From the NCBI GenBank assembly GCA_947500415.1, contig CANMRT010000004.1, positions 372,001 through 436,000 of the forward strand: a stretch of DNA of 64,000 nt, written 5' to 3'. The notes under the pieces are model-generated. The model was not told the origin of the DNA, ran no database searches, and saw only the letters and a program-made list of their open reading frames with translations. This document shows positions 47,331-56,313 of the stretch, one piece after another. Position 1 is the stretch's first letter, and every line of letters starts with the position of its first letter. A program made the translations under genes and the position numbers. The DNA comes from an uncultured Roseicyclus sp. Its GTDB lineage: Bacteria; Pseudomonadota; Alphaproteobacteria; Rhodobacterales; Rhodobacteraceae.

Positions 47331-48163
47331 GCGATCCCCGAACTACTCCGTCCAATGGCCGTGTCGCCCATGCCTCGCTGAAGGGTGTGGTAGAGGCCGA
47401 GCGCTACTCCGAAGGCCGCATGATGATGGTGCAGCAGCCCATCGCCAACATTGCTGAGCAACCGCGTGGTGCGCGCACCAGTCAGCTGGTGTTTGGCGAA
47501 CGTTTCATGGTGCTCGACACCGAAGACGGTTTCGCTTTCGGGCAATCCGAGAAGGACGGCTACGTCGGCTATGTCTTGGCCGGTGCGTTGACCGGGGCTG
47601 AGCCTGCGACGCATTGGGTGATCTCACCCGCGACGCATCTCTATCCCAAGGCCAACCTGAAGGCGCCACCTGACGTGTGTTTGTACTTTGGAAGTCAGGT
47701 GAAAGTGGTTGGCGAGAAGGGTTCTTACAAGCGCATCCACACCGGGCATTTCATGCCGTCCCAGCATCTGATGCCGATCAAGGCGCGCTTTGCGGATCCG
47801 GTTGGTATTGCTGATCTGTTCCTTGGCACGCCCTACCTTTGGGGTGGAACGAGCCGGTGGGGCATTGATTGCTCGGGCCTTACGCAGGCGTGTCTGTTGG
47901 CCTGCGGCATCGACTGTCCGCGTGACAGTGACCAGCAAGAGGCGGCACTGGGGGAGGATATTTCCGCAGATGAGGCCCTAAAGCGCGGCGATCTGATTTT
48001 CTGGAAAGGCCACGTGGGCCTGATGGCCAGCGACCGAATGCTGTTGCACGCCAACGCGCATCATATGTCGGTGGCGTATGAGCCGTTGAAGGACGCCGCG
48101 GCGCGGATCGAGGCGAGTGAATTTGGCCCGATCACGTCCCGCAAGCGGCTGGCTTTGGATTAA
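47327..48163 (+). CDS. NlpC/P60-family cell-wall hydrolase
   Basis: LFLGTPYLWGGTSRWGIDCSGLTQACLLACGIDCPRDSDQQ catalytic Cys motif; GDLIFWKGHVGLM His motif. Confidence 0.93.
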   Translation: MSDPRTTPSNGRVAHASLKGVVEAERYSEGRMMMVQQPIANIAEQPRGARTSQLVFGERFMVLDTEDGFAFGQSEKDGYVGYVLAGALTGAEPATHWVISPATHLYPKANLKAPPDVCLYFGSQVKVVGEKGSYKRIHTGHFMPSQHLMPIKARFADPVGIADLFLGTPYLWGGTSRWGIDCSGLTQACLLACGIDCPRDSDQQEAALGEDISADEALKRGDLIFWKGHVGLMASDRMLLHANAHHMSVAYEPLKDAAARIEASEFGPITSRKRLALD

Positions 48164-48546
48164 TCGACCGCGCGGATCAGTTTGCGTTCCAGAACACGAA
48201 GTACGGTCTTCAGGTCGTGCCCTCGTTTGAGGATGCGCCCGTCCATGCCTATGACGGCATATTCCCCCTGCTTTTCGCGCAGCTTTGGGCGTTTTTCGAT
48301 CCGATAGAGCGGGTTCTCAGCGGTTCGTCGAAAGATCGAGAAGACAGCGACATCGCTTAGATGGCTGATCCCGTAGTCTCGCCATTCGCCTGCCGCGACC
48401 ATGCGCCCGTAGAGGCCCATGATCGGCCCCAACTCCGTGCGATGAAACGCGATCTGATTTTGGGAAGAGGACGGCCCCGTGGGCTGGAAGTGCATCACCA
48501 TGAAAGGATGGTGGGGGGAAGGGGAAGGCGGGTCAAGCGACATCAT
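48160..48546 (-). CDS. DUF2794-like hypothetical protein
   Basis: QIAFHRTELGPIMGLYGRMVAAGEWRDYGISHLSDVAVFSIFRRTAENPLYRIEKRPKLREKQGEYAVIGMDGRILKRGHDL. Confidence 0.7.
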   Translation of the reverse strand: MMSLDPPSPSPHHPFMVMHFQPTGPSSSQNQIAFHRTELGPIMGLYGRMVAAGEWRDYGISHLSDVAVFSIFRRTAENPLYRIEKRPKLREKQGEYAVIGMDGRILKRGHDLKTVLRVLERKLIRAVD

Positions 48547-48585
48547 CGGCCGTGACCCCCCGCAACGCTGTGGAAAGGTGTTTCG

Positions 48586-49029
48586 TTACTGTTCTTCAGC
48601 AGTTGCCGCCAAAGTCGCGCCCGTGCTGCCGATGTAGACGACCATGACAACGGCAGGGACATCGCCATTGTTGCTTCCGGTATGGGGCCAGTTGACGGCC
48701 TCAAGCATGACATCGCCGGGATTGTAAGTTCGCAGCCCTTCGGATCCGTAGTCGATGGTCAGGCTACCGCTCTGGAAGTAGGCAAACATCGGAACGCCGT
48801 GGATGTGCCATCCGGTTTGCGCACCGGGTTCGACGGTGATGACCTCAACAGTTATTTCGGCTTCTCCATCGGGATAGACAATCTGTTGGCCAATAACGTC
48901 TTCAGAGTCGCGGAGGATGACATTGGCTGTGATGTCAGGATGCGCTTCACCGGTTGGGGTTGAAGGATGAGCATGGGGCGCTGTCGCCAGACCGGAGATA
49001 GCAAGGGCGAGAAGGCTGGTTCGGATCAT
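48586..49029 (-). CDS. Exported single-domain cupin protein
   Basis: Signal peptide MIRTSLLALAISGLATAPHAH; EPGAQTGWHIHGVPMFAYFQSGSLTIDYGSEGLRTYNPGDVMLEAVNWPHTGSN. Confidence 0.85.
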   Translation of the reverse strand: MIRTSLLALAISGLATAPHAHPSTPTGEAHPDITANVILRDSEDVIGQQIVYPDGEAEITVEVITVEPGAQTGWHIHGVPMFAYFQSGSLTIDYGSEGLRTYNPGDVMLEAVNWPHTGSNNGDVPAVVMVVYIGSTGATLAATAEEQ

Positions 49030-49120
49030 ATGAGCCTCTTGGGCAAGAGCGAGGGGGCGGGCCCTTTGGGCCCATGCGAAGGGGTCGCGCCCCCTGTGTA
49101 GAATGGCGATTCCGATCACG

Positions 49121-49159
49121 AAAAGAAAAACGGCGCGCCTGCTTTCGCAAGGCGCGCCG
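49121..49159 (-). terminator. Rho-independent terminator of ilvE
   Basis: On the minus strand CGGCGCGCCT-TGCGAAAGC-AGGCGCGCCG followed by TTTTTCTTTT. Confidence 0.88.
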
Positions 49160-49184
49160 CTGTTGCAATTCGGTTGACCCTAGC

Positions 49185-50054
49185 TCAGGCGCGAACCAGA
49201 TCCTCGTAGCTCTGTGCGATATCGCGGGTCATCGCGCCGACTTCGAAGTTGTAGTCGCCGATTTGGCCCACGGGCGTGACTTCAGCCGCCGTGCCGGTCA
49301 GCCAGCATTGCTCGAAGCTTTCAAGCTCTTCAGGCATGATGTGGCGTTCGTGGACTTTCACCTGTTTGCTTTCCAGCATTCCGATGACCGTCTGGCGGGT
49401 GATGCCGTTCAGGAAGCAATCAGGTTTGGGCGTGTGAACCTCGCCGTCTTTGACGAAGAAGATGTTCGCGCCCGTCGCCTCGGCCACGTAGTTGCGGTAG
49501 TCCATGAAGAGCGCGTCCGAGCAGCCTTTGGCCTCTGCCGCGTGCTTGGAGGTCGTGCAGATCATATACAAACCAGCGGCCTTGGCGTGGACCGGGATCG
49601 TTTCAGGCGAAGGGCGCTTCCACTTGGAGATGTCGAGCTTCGCGCCCTTCATCTTGGCGTCGCCATAGTAGCTGCCCCATTCCCACGCGGCGATAGCGAG
49701 CCGGACCGGGTTCTTGGCTGAGCTGACACCCATATCCTCACCCGCACCACGCCAGGCAACGGCGCGCACGTAGGCGTCGGTCAGGCCATTTGCCTTCATC
49801 ACCTCGTATTTCGCGGCTTCGATCTCATCCACCGTGTAGGGGATCTCGAAATCGATGCATTTTGCCGAGTAATGCAGACGCTCTGAATGGCGACGGCTCT
49901 CAAAGATCTTGCCGTTGTAGGCGCGCTCACCCTCGAACACGGACGACGCGTAATGCATCGCGTGGGTCAGGAGGTGTACGTTGGCATCGCGCCAATCAAT
50001 CAGCTTGCCGTCCATCCAGATTTGACCGTCACGGTCATCATAGGCTCCAGCCAT
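49185..50054 (-). CDS. ilvE: Branched-chain amino acid aminotransferase
   Basis: IWMDGKLIDWRDANVHLLTHAMHYASSVFEGERAYNGKIF; class IV PLP aminotransferase pattern. Confidence 0.93.
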   Translation of the reverse strand: MAGAYDDRDGQIWMDGKLIDWRDANVHLLTHAMHYASSVFEGERAYNGKIFESRRHSERLHYSAKCIDFEIPYTVDEIEAAKYEVMKANGLTDAYVRAVAWRGAGEDMGVSSAKNPVRLAIAAWEWGSYYGDAKMKGAKLDISKWKRPSPETIPVHAKAAGLYMICTTSKHAAEAKGCSDALFMDYRNYVAEATGANIFFVKDGEVHTPKPDCFLNGITRQTVIGMLESKQVKVHERHIMPEELESFEQCWLTGTAAEVTPVGQIGDYNFEVGAMTRDIAQSYEDLVRA

Positions 50055-50243
50055 GGTCCCTTCCTTTCCTCACATTAACCCGCTTCCACTCGGGCATCGT
50101 TTCCAAATGTTGCGCAAGATGGGTCCGCTTCGGACATAAAATTACGCAAAATGCCAGTTTGGCTACCAATTGATTCTTGGAAAGTCAACAAGGCTGACAT
50201 AAACTGACCTAAACCGGCTGAACCGGTCAAGGAGGGGACAGAT

Positions 50244-50756
50244 ATGGCCGATCGCGGCGGTTCCGGGGCGATCACGCGCGGGGATACCCTGCTGTTCCTG
50301 ACGGATGATCAGCTGCGTCGAGGCATTGAAGCGATGTTTTTCGCCTATCGCGGGTTTACCGCCGATCCGGACCGTATCCTGACCGAGAAGGGCTATGGCC
50401 GCGCCCATCACCGTGCTGTCCACTTTATCAACCGCACGCCAGGGACGACCGTAAACAACCTTTTGTCCATCTTAGGCGTCACGAAGCAGTCGCTGAACCG
50501 CGTGTTGCGGACGTTGGTGGATGACGGTCTGGTTGAGGCACGGGTAGGCATCCGGGACAAACGCGAGCGTCACCTTCATCTGACAGAAGAGGGCAAGGCG
50601 TTGGAACAGGCCCTGTCCGAGGCACAACGCAACCGGATGCGCGCCGCCTTTCGCAACGCTGGACCCGAAGCCGTGCAAGGCTTTCGCGCAGTGTTGGAAG
50701 AGATGATGGACCCCGAGATGCGCCGACAGTACCTTGACGGTGTGGAACAGGGATAA
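50244..50756 (+). CDS. petP: MarR-family regulator, PetP-like
   Basis: GYGRAHHRAVHFINRTPGTTVNNLLSILGVTKQSLNRVLRTLVDDGLVEARVGIRDKRERHLHLTEEG; 3 bp upstream of an OmpR-type response regulator, as in Rhodobacter petPR. Confidence 0.75.
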   Translation: MADRGGSGAITRGDTLLFLTDDQLRRGIEAMFFAYRGFTADPDRILTEKGYGRAHHRAVHFINRTPGTTVNNLLSILGVTKQSLNRVLRTLVDDGLVEARVGIRDKRERHLHLTEEGKALEQALSEAQRNRMRAAFRNAGPEAVQGFRAVLEEMMDPEMRRQYLDGVEQG

Positions 50757-50759
50757 GCC

Positions 50760-51467
50760 ATGGAAATTGAGGCACATCTTCTGATCGTCGATGACGACGA
50801 ACGCATCCGGCAGCTTCTGCAGAAGTTCCTGATGCGCAATGGGTTCATGGCGTCCGGTGCGCGGGACGCGGCCCACGCGCGCAAGTTGTTGGATGGGCTG
50901 AGTTTCGACCTGATCGTTTTGGACGTGATGATGCCGGGCGAAGATGGGTTGAGCCTGTGCCGCGACATCCGCGCGACGGCTGCAACGCCGATCCTGTTGC
51001 TAACCGCCAAAGGAGAGGCCGATGACCGGATCGAGGGGTTGGAGGCCGGCGCTGACGATTACCTCGCCAAGCCGTTCGAGCCCAAAGAGCTGTTGCTGCG
51101 GATCAATGCGATCCTGCGCCGGATGCCGATCCCGGCCGAGGAAAGCACGGTACCGCAAGTGCTTCACCTTGGGCCGATCCGCTATGACATCGAACGGGGT
51201 GAGATGTTTCAGGGCCAAGACCCCGTGCGCTTGACCGCGACCGAAGCTGCCCTGATGCGTATCTTCTCGCACCAGCCGGGTGAGGCTATCACGCGGGCGG
51301 ATCTGGTGAGCCTGCTCAACCGCGACAAGGTTGGCGGCGATCCGGTGCAGGAACGTGCGGTTGATGTGCAAATCACCCGCCTGCGCCGCAAGATTGAAGT
51401 GAACCCGAAACAGCCGCGTTACTTGCAGACGGTGCGTGGCGCGGGGTACATGCTCGCCCCTGATTGA
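50760..51467 (+). CDS. petR: OmpR-family response regulator, PetR-like
   Basis: LLIVDDDERIRQLLQKFLMRNGFMASGA...LIVLDVMMPGEDGLSLCRDIRA...LLLTAKGEADDRIEGLEAGADDYLAKPFEPKELLLRI; no kinase gene adjacent. Confidence 0.78.
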   Translation: MEIEAHLLIVDDDERIRQLLQKFLMRNGFMASGARDAAHARKLLDGLSFDLIVLDVMMPGEDGLSLCRDIRATAATPILLLTAKGEADDRIEGLEAGADDYLAKPFEPKELLLRINAILRRMPIPAEESTVPQVLHLGPIRYDIERGEMFQGQDPVRLTATEAALMRIFSHQPGEAITRADLVSLLNRDKVGGDPVQERAVDVQITRLRRKIEVNPKQPRYLQTVRGAGYMLAPD

Positions 51468-51474
51468 GGCCCCC

Positions 51475-52386
51475 ATGCTGATTGTGAACAACCCTTCCGG
51501 CCTTCGGCACGAGATGCCCGAGGGCCACCCCGAACGCATCGCACGTTTGGAGACGGTGTTTGCCGTTCTCGCCGACGTCGATGCGCTGCGCGAAGAGGCC
51601 CCCGAAGCGAGTGAAGACGACATCGCACTGTGTCATCCGCAGGACTACATCGATGCGATGCGGGAGGCGCAGCCCACCACCGGCATGGTGCAGATCGACG
51701 CTGATACCAGCGCCTCGCCCGGCACGTGGGAGGCCGCGTTGCGCGGTGTTGGTGGCTGTCTTTTGGCCGTCGATCGGGTGCTGTCCGGTGCCCACAAGCG
51801 GGCTTTCGTTGCCACGCGCCCGCCGGGCCACCACGCTGAGAAGACCCGCGCCATGGGGTTTTGCCTGTTCGGCAACATCGCCATTGCAGCGCAACATGCT
51901 TTGGATCGGCACGGGTTGGAGCGTGTCGCGGTGGTCGATTTCGACGTCCACCATGGCAATGGCACACAGGATCTTCTTTGGGACGAGCCGCGTACGCTGT
52001 TCATCAGTTCGCACCAGATGCCGCTCTATCCCGGATCGGGTGCCGTGCATGAAACCGGCGCTTCGGACAATGTGATGAACCTGCCCTTGCCACCGGGGTC
52101 CGACGGCCTTGCCATGCGGTCGCGCTACGAGTCCCACGTTTTCCCCCGCTTGCGTGAATTCGACCCGGACTTGATCCTGATCTCCGCAGGCTTCGATGCC
52201 CACACACGCGACCCCCTTGCGAACCTTCTATGGGAGGACGAGGATTTCGCCTGGGTCACGCGGGAACTGGTGAAAGTGGCCGAAGAGGTATGCGACGGGC
52301 GCGTGGTCTCGACACTCGAAGGTGGCTATGATCTGGAAGGATTGGGCGGCGGTGTGCTGGCCCATGTGACGGAGTTGGAGGACTAA
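51475..52386 (+). CDS. Histone deacetylase/acetylpolyamine amidohydrolase-family protein
   Basis: HPERIARLETVFAVL; RPPGHHAEKTRAMGFCLFGNIAIAAQHAL; VVDFDVHHGNGTQDLLW. Confidence 0.94.
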   Translation: MLIVNNPSGLRHEMPEGHPERIARLETVFAVLADVDALREEAPEASEDDIALCHPQDYIDAMREAQPTTGMVQIDADTSASPGTWEAALRGVGGCLLAVDRVLSGAHKRAFVATRPPGHHAEKTRAMGFCLFGNIAIAAQHALDRHGLERVAVVDFDVHHGNGTQDLLWDEPRTLFISSHQMPLYPGSGAVHETGASDNVMNLPLPPGSDGLAMRSRYESHVFPRLREFDPDLILISAGFDAHTRDPLANLLWEDEDFAWVTRELVKVAEEVCDGRVVSTLEGGYDLEGLGGGVLAHVTELED

Positions 52387-52387
52387 G

Positions 52388-52630
52388 ATGGCGGACACCC
52401 CAATCGAAGAGATGAGCTTCGAAGATGCGATCCGCGAGTTGGAGCAGGTTGTCACGCAACTCGATCGCGGCGAAGTCGCGCTGGAGGATTCCATCAAGCT
52501 CTACGAACGCGGCGCGGCGCTGAAGGCGCGGTGTGAGGCCAAGCTGAAGGAGGCTGAGGAAAAGGTCGCACAGATCACCCTTGATGCGAATGGTGAAGCG
52601 ACCGGGTCCAGTCCCGTTGAGGGTCTGTAA
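52388..52630 (+). CDS. xseB: Exodeoxyribonuclease VII small subunit
   Basis: MSFEDAIRELEQVVTQLDRGEVALEDSIKLYERGAALKARCEAKLKEAEEKV. Confidence 0.95.
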   Translation: MADTPIEEMSFEDAIRELEQVVTQLDRGEVALEDSIKLYERGAALKARCEAKLKEAEEKVAQITLDANGEATGSSPVEGL

Positions 52631-52633
52631 CGC

Positions 52634-53500
52634 GTGTTCGAAACGGCCCTGACCAATGCGCAAAGCCGCATCGGTGACTTTCTGACAGAACAGATGGCGC
52701 GACTTAGCGATGACATGATCGCCCAGGGCATGCGCTATGCGACCAATGGCGGCAAACGCCTTCGCGGGTTTCTGGTGCTGGAAAGCGCGGCTCTGTTCGA
52801 TGTGCCAGCGGAGAGGGCGCTGTATGCGGCTGGAGCCGTCGAGTGCCTTCACGCCTATAGCCTTGTCCACGACGACCTTCCCTGCATGGACGATGACGAC
52901 CTGCGCAGGGGCCAACCGACTGTTCATAAGAAATGGGACGAAGCGACTGCCGTTCTGGTGGGGGATGCGCTGCAGACTTTCGCCTTTGAATTGCTCAGCT
53001 GCGAGGAGGCTGGAACAGCCGAGGAGCGTGTGAGGTTGGTTGGTGCGCTCGCGAAAGCAAGTGGTGCCGAAGGCATGGTTCTGGGTCAGGCGCAGGATAT
53101 TGCCGCCGAAAGCGCAGGTCGTCCGCTGACCTTGGATGAGATCACGGATTTGCAGGCCAACAAGACGGGGCGTTTGATTGAGTGGCCTGCCCATGCGGGT
53201 GCGATCTTAGGTCGGGCTGATCCAACGCCGTTGCGCGCCTATGCGCAGGCGATCGGCCTCGCGTTCCAGATTGCCGATGACATTCTGGATGTTGAAGGCG
53301 ATGCGGAGAAGGCTGGCAAGGCGCTGCGTAAGGATGAAGAGGCGGGGAAGGCGACGTTTGTGTCGCTGCTGGGCCTGAATGTGGCCAAAGCCCGCGCGCG
53401 CGATCTTGTGGCGGAAGCAGATGCGGCACTCGCGCCCTATGGCGAAAAGGCGCAGGTGCTTCGCGATTTGGCACATTACATAGTGACTCGTGATAAGTAA
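52634..53500 (+). CDS. ispA: Farnesyl/geranyl diphosphate synthase
   Basis: NGGKRLRGFLVLESAALF; LVHDDLPCMDDDDLRRGQPTVHKKWDEATAVLVGDALQTFAFELL; FQIADDILDVEGD. GTG start. Confidence 0.95.
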   Translation: MFETALTNAQSRIGDFLTEQMARLSDDMIAQGMRYATNGGKRLRGFLVLESAALFDVPAERALYAAGAVECLHAYSLVHDDLPCMDDDDLRRGQPTVHKKWDEATAVLVGDALQTFAFELLSCEEAGTAEERVRLVGALAKASGAEGMVLGQAQDIAAESAGRPLTLDEITDLQANKTGRLIEWPAHAGAILGRADPTPLRAYAQAIGLAFQIADDILDVEGDAEKAGKALRKDEEAGKATFVSLLGLNVAKARARDLVAEADAALAPYGEKAQVLRDLAHYIVTRDK

Positions 53501-53515
53501 CGAAGGCTAAGCCAA

Positions 53516-55435
53516 ATGAGCGAGCGCCCGAATACCCCGCTGTTGGACACTGTCCGGCAACCCGCTGATCTGAAATATCTTTCAGACGAAGATCTGCGCA
53601 AACTGGCCGATGAATTGCGGGCGGAGATGATCTGGACCGTTAGCCAGACGGGCGGCCATTTCGGTGCCGGTCTGGGTGTTGTCGAACTCACCGTCGCGCT
53701 GCATTCCGTCTTCGACACGCCGCGCGACAAGCTGGTCTGGGACGTCTCGCACCAATGCTATCCGCACAAGATCCTGACTGGACGGCGCGAGCAGATGCTG
53801 ACGATCCGGCAGAAGGATGGTTTGAGCGGGTTCACGAAGCGTAGCGAGAGCCCGTTTGATCCGTTCGGGGCGGCGCATTCTTCCACGAGTATTTCCGCGG
53901 CTCTTGGCTTTGCCGTTGCACGTGACCTTGGGGGAGATTGCGACACAGGTCACGGCGATGCGATTGCCGTGATCGGGGACGGCGCCATGTCAGGCGGCAT
54001 GGCGTTTGAGGCGATGAACAACGCGGGCCATTTGGGCAAGCGGATGATCGTGATCCTGAATGACAATGAGATGTCGATTGCCCCACCGACCGGGGCGATG
54101 TCTTCCTATCTTTCACGGCTTTACGCCGGTGCACCGTTCCAGGAATTGAAGGCAGCCGCAAAGGGCGCGGTGTCGCTGTTGCCCGAGCCGTTTCAGGAAG
54201 GCGCGCGGCGGGCGAAGGAGTTGCTGAAATCCGCAACGGTTGGTGGGACGCTTTTTGAGGAACTTGGGTTTTCCTATGTCGGGCCTATTGATGGCCACGA
54301 TATGGAGAGCCTTCTGGCGGTCCTGCGTACCGTGAAAGTGCGCGCTGACGGGCCAATCCTGATCCATGCCATTACCAAAAAGGGTAAGGGGTATGCAGAA
54401 CATAGGGCCGATCGCGGACATGCAACGGCCAAGTTCGACATCGCGACGGGGGAGCAGAAGAAAGCACCGAGCAATGCGCCAAGCTACACCAAGGTCTTCG
54501 CGCAGAGCCTGATCGCGGAAGCCGTGGACGACCCGAAAGTGGTCGCCGTGACGGCGGCCATGCCGGATGGCACGGGGCTGGACCTTTTTGCGGAACGTTT
54601 CCCAACCCGTTGCTTCGATGTCGGAATTGCCGAACAACATGCGGTGACATTCTGCGCCGGGATGGCCGCGGGTGGGTTGAAACCCTTCGCGGCGATTTAT
54701 TCAACGTTCCTGCAGCGGGGCTACGATCAGGTTGTCCATGACGTGGCGATCCAACGTCTTCCAGTACGGTTCGCGATTGATCGTGCAGGGCTTGTTGGGG
54801 CTGACGGTTGCACCCATGCGGGCAGCTATGACGTAGGCTATCTCGCAAATTTGCCGGGCTTTGTCGTGATGGCCGCCTCGGATGAGGCCGAGTTGCGCCA
54901 TATGGTGCGGACTGCGTTGGAAATTTATGACCGGCCGAGTGCGTTCCGGTTTCCGCGTGGCGAGGGCGTCGGTGTTGAATTGCCGGAGCGTGGACAGGCA
55001 CTTGAGATCGGAAAGGGTCGAATGATCGCGGAAGGAAACCGCGTTGCGATCCTGAATTTCGGGGCACGCTTGAAGGAAGTGCAGGAGGCGGCGGAGAGCC
55101 TTTCGCAGAAGGGTGTCACGCCGACGGTAGCGGACGCGCGGTTTGCCAAACCGCTGGATCAAGAGATGATCCTGCAACTCGCGCGCCACCATGAGGCACT
55201 TATCACGGTGGAAGAGGGTGCGGTTGGCGGCTTCGGCTCTCATGTCGCGCAATTGTTGGCGGAGAGGGGCGTGTTTGACACCGGATTGAAGTACCGCTCC
55301 ATGGTGTTGCCTGACATCTTTATCGATCAGGCGAGCCCGGCGGATATGTATGCAGTGGCCGGGATGAACGCCGAGGATATCGAAGCAAAGGTGCTGCGGA
55401 CCCTCGGCGTGGAAGTCATGGAAAAGCGGGCCTAG
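53516..55435 (+). CDS. dxs: 1-deoxy-D-xylulose-5-phosphate synthase
   Basis: [14 protein letters not shown]-type N-terminus, [66 protein letters not shown]. Confidence 0.97.
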   Translation: MSERPNTPLLDTVRQPADLKYLSDEDLRKLADELRAEMIWTVSQTGGHFGAGLGVVELTVALHSVFDTPRDKLVWDVSHQCYPHKILTGRREQMLTIRQKDGLSGFTKRSESPFDPFGAAHSSTSISAALGFAVARDLGGDCDTGHGDAIAVIGDGAMSGGMAFEAMNNAGHLGKRMIVILNDNEMSIAPPTGAMSSYLSRLYAGAPFQELKAAAKGAVSLLPEPFQEGARRAKELLKSATVGGTLFEELGFSYVGPIDGHDMESLLAVLRTVKVRADGPILIHAITKKGKGYAEHRADRGHATAKFDIATGEQKKAPSNAPSYTKVFAQSLIAEAVDDPKVVAVTAAMPDGTGLDLFAERFPTRCFDVGIAEQHAVTFCAGMAAGGLKPFAAIYSTFLQRGYDQVVHDVAIQRLPVRFAIDRAGLVGADGCTHAGSYDVGYLANLPGFVVMAASDEAELRHMVRTALEIYDRPSAFRFPRGEGVGVELPERGQALEIGKGRMIAEGNRVAILNFGARLKEVQEAAESLSQKGVTPTVADARFAKPLDQEMILQLARHHEALITVEEGAVGGFGSHVAQLLAERGVFDTGLKYRSMVLPDIFIDQASPADMYAVAGMNAEDIEAKVLRTLGVEVMEKRA

Positions 55436-55438
55436 GCC

Positions 55439-55633
55439 TTAGCAATCGGTGCAGGTCTTCAGGCCGAACACCCGGTAGATCGGGCAGAAGTTCATAAAGG
55501 CTGTGGCCACGAAGATCACGCCCAGATAGCCCCAGAGCCCGATGGTTCCGGTGACTGCCAAGACAATGAGAAGCGCGCCAAGGATCAGGCGCGCGGCACG
55601 GTCCCAAGTGGCAAGGTTTCGGGTGAAAGTCAT
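55439..55633 (-). CDS. DUF2892-family inner-membrane protein
   Basis: MTFTRNLATWDRAARLILGALLIVLAVTGTIGLWGYLGVIFVATAFMNFCPIYRVFGLKTCTDC. Confidence 0.88.
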   Translation of the reverse strand: MTFTRNLATWDRAARLILGALLIVLAVTGTIGLWGYLGVIFVATAFMNFCPIYRVFGLKTCTDC

Positions 55634-55698
55634 GGGGTCTCTCCTTTGATTGGATGGTCCCATTTTGAACTGCGTAGAATGGATTGTCGGTGACAGAG

Positions 55699-56313
55699 TC
55701 ACACTGCTTGCGATTTCGCGTAGATCGCTAGGGCGCCAGCATCGATCACTTGCAACCTCCCGCGCCCCAATACCAACCAACCCTCCCGTTCGAAGGATTT
55801 GAGTGTCCGCGATACGACCTCACGCGCGGTGCCGATTTCTTGCGCGATGTCTTGCTGTGTCATCTCCACTGCGCCATCGCCGCGATTTGCCAGCCAGGCG
55901 GCCAGCCGTAGATCGGTGCGGTGAAGCAGGAGCGCGTCGATCACATCGGTCAGCTCACCCAAACGCTGAGTGAACCCTTCGAAGACCATATCGCGGAAGG
56001 CGGCATCCTCTGCCAACAGGCGCTTGAAGGTTTCGGCGCCGATAGCCAGCGCAGACACCGGCCCCTCGGCATAGCCATAGCCGCTATAGGGTCGCGCGCC
56101 GAGAAGACAGGAGGTCGTCATCACGCAACTTTCGCCTTCATGGACACGATAAAGAACCATCGTGCGCCCTTCGGCATTGGTCTGTTCGACCCGAACATGC
56201 CCTTTGGTGACGATAAGGAAGGCGCGACTCTCGTCGCCGGGGCTAAAGAGACAGGTGCCGTCCGGTGCGTTAATCGTACTGCCTTGCGACGCGTATTTCG
56301 CGGCGTCGATCAC
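55699..56313 (-). CDS. Crp/Fnr-family transcriptional regulator
   Basis: Cyclic-nucleotide-binding-like N-terminus and HTH EMTQQDIAQEIGTAREVVSRTLKSFEREGWLVLGRGRLQV. Confidence 0.93.
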   Translation of the reverse strand: MIDAAKYASQGSTINAPDGTCLFSPGDESRAFLIVTKGHVRVEQTNAEGRTMVLYRVHEGESCVMTTSCLLGARPYSGYGYAEGPVSALAIGAETFKRLLAEDAAFRDMVFEGFTQRLGELTDVIDALLLHRTDLRLAAWLANRGDGAVEMTQQDIAQEIGTAREVVSRTLKSFEREGWLVLGRGRLQVIDAGALAIYAKSQAV

